Positions 57,829 to 58,338 of a stretch of 58,338 bases of DNA are shown here, piece by piece; the first letter of the stretch is position 1; every line of letters begins with the position of its first letter. The notes beneath the pieces were generated by a model. The model was given only the letters and a program-made list of their open reading frames with translations, was not told the origin of the DNA and did not search any database. This stretch comes from Spirochaetales bacterium. GTDB taxonomy: Bacteria > Spirochaetota > Spirochaetia > DSM-27196 > SLAA01. Both the position numbers and the translations under genes were made by a program. The stretch lies in NCBI GenBank assembly GCA_007127105.1, contig SLAA01000117.1, positions 1-58,338 of the forward strand, written 5' to 3'.

Positions 57829-58338
57829 TTAGGAGGGATCCTCACCAAGTTCTCTACTGAGCGTCTTGTACGCTTCTTGTATGCGGAGAAATGCCTCGTT
57901 TGTCATGCGCTGCTGGTCTTCAGTGAGTCCCTGAGCAAGGTCGGGGTGAAACTCCGCCGCAAGGCGACGATAGACCTTCTTGAGCCTTGCCAGGTCGATA
58001 TCCGCATCCACGCCAAGTACCGCGCGGGCTTCAGCATTGAGGCTACGCAGTGGTCGCAACATGGTGCCTATGTCGTCGGGGTCGAGCCCAAGTCCGGCCC
58101 CAATACCTTCTAGTTGCGAAATTCGTACCGGCGAAAAGCTCGGGCCGTCACTGAGCGCCACCCGCAGAAGCGCGCCAAAGATCTCAGCTTTCACAACAGG
58201 TGACTCGGCATCCAGAAGGCTCACAACGCGGGCTGTATCGATACGAGTACCCAAGACCACCGCTTCCTGCATTACCGCCTCCACCTGGCGCGCGGATCTG
58301 GCAATCAGCGGATACCGTCCTCGGAGCTCACGTTGAAG
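57829..58338 (-). CDS. J-domain co-chaperone, N-terminus outside the window
   Basis: At least 169 residues, open to the right edge, so the start is missing. Residues near the C-terminus form a J domain: LGVDADIDLARLKKVYRRLAAEFHPDLAQ, with the HPD motif that stimulates DnaK, and a last helix EAFLRIQEAYKTL. Before it lies a helical region (VVKAEIFGALLRVALSDGPSFSPVR) that resembles the TerB-like part of DjlA-type proteins. An internal GTG at 58284 is not needed as a start because upstream codons continue with similar composition (LQRELRGRYPLIARSARQ). Confidence 0.85.
   Translation of the reverse strand, partial: LQRELRGRYPLIARSARQVEAVMQEAVVLGTRIDTARVVSLLDAESPVVKAEIFGALLRVALSDGPSFSPVRISQLEGIGAGLGLDPDDIGTMLRPLRSLNAEARAVLGVDADIDLARLKKVYRRLAAEFHPDLAQGLTEDQQRMTNEAFLRIQEAYKTLSRELGEDPS

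Noticed and set aside
1-58338. Mobile element, prophage, CRISPR or integrated island
   Set aside because: No transposase, integrase, phage structural gene, regular direct repeats or long terminal repeats were found; gene content is housekeeping and composition looks even.

Overview
The window reads as a chromosomal segment of a free-living or host-associated spirochaete of the Spirochaeta/Treponema group with a fairly high GC content. This rests on a spirochaete-style FlgM (Ile-Asp-Arg-x-Gly-Pro-x-Asp-Pro N-terminus), a DUF4954 left-handed beta-helix protein, a MurA with Asp in place of the catalytic Cys, and a FlgM gene preceded by a textbook sigma-28 promoter. Coding density is very high. 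No gap between genes reaches 300 bases, and the longest (716-995, 11096-11367 and 42360-42584) hold promoters, inverted repeats and a tRNA leader. I see no insertion sequence, prophage, CRISPR array or rRNA. The only RNA gene is one tRNA-Ala(GGC).

Layout. 1-715: two exported proteins on the minus strand, the first cut by the window edge. 996-4399: class I aldolase (fbaB), M29 aminopeptidase and a GAF-GGDEF diguanylate cyclase. 4407-9280 (minus): a tightly coupled run rarD, nfo, SpoIIE/RsbU-type phosphatase, STAS antagonist, GerMN protein. 9399-11892: an exported protein, a highly degenerate NtrC-family protein, and FxsA. 11873-18066 (minus): addB-addA recombination nuclease. 18203-22096 (plus): a 76-residue unknown with a sigma-28-like promoter, then TPR lipoprotein, nrnA-like DHH phosphoesterase and TraB. 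22113-27124 (minus): aspS-serA-PPIase-radA. 27225-31472 (minus): a CxxC-rich membrane protein, DUF4097 protein, GPH-family transporter, YihY and HIT. 31562-34682 (plus): rsmI, flgM, a Fe-ADH-fold protein without its metal ligands, and a SpoU methyltransferase. 34697-38813 (minus): an ATPase-HDOD signalling protein and a LonC-type AAA protease. 38934-40598 (plus): Nif3, LspA and a small membrane protein. 40592-42359 (minus): tRNA-Ala followed by a coiled-coil protein. 42585-46271 (plus): a membrane-anchored unknown, a histidine phosphatase and leuB. 46328-49194 (minus): hisIE-hisA and pyrC. 49344-52381 (plus): DUF4954 and an HD-domain protein. 52427-55230 (minus): lysC-thrC. 55321-57798 (plus): an exported unknown and murA. 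57829-58338 (minus): a J-domain protein cut by the window edge.

Genes are packed into operons with many 4-base start/stop overlaps (ATGA or GTGA), which suggests translational coupling. Several unit-leading genes (murA, nif3, rsmI, aspS, the DUF4954 gene, perhaps the TPR lipoprotein gene) lack a Shine-Dalgarno sequence. Each has a sigma-70-like -35/-10 pair with 17-base spacing whose -10 box ends 6-8 bases before the start codon, so leaderless transcription is predicted. Other points of interest are two sigma-28 promoters, three proteins whose catalytic or regulatory residues are systematically missing (NtrC-like, Fe-ADH-like, HisI part of HisIE), a probable ATC start codon, and low-complexity in-frame repeats inserted in several enzymes.
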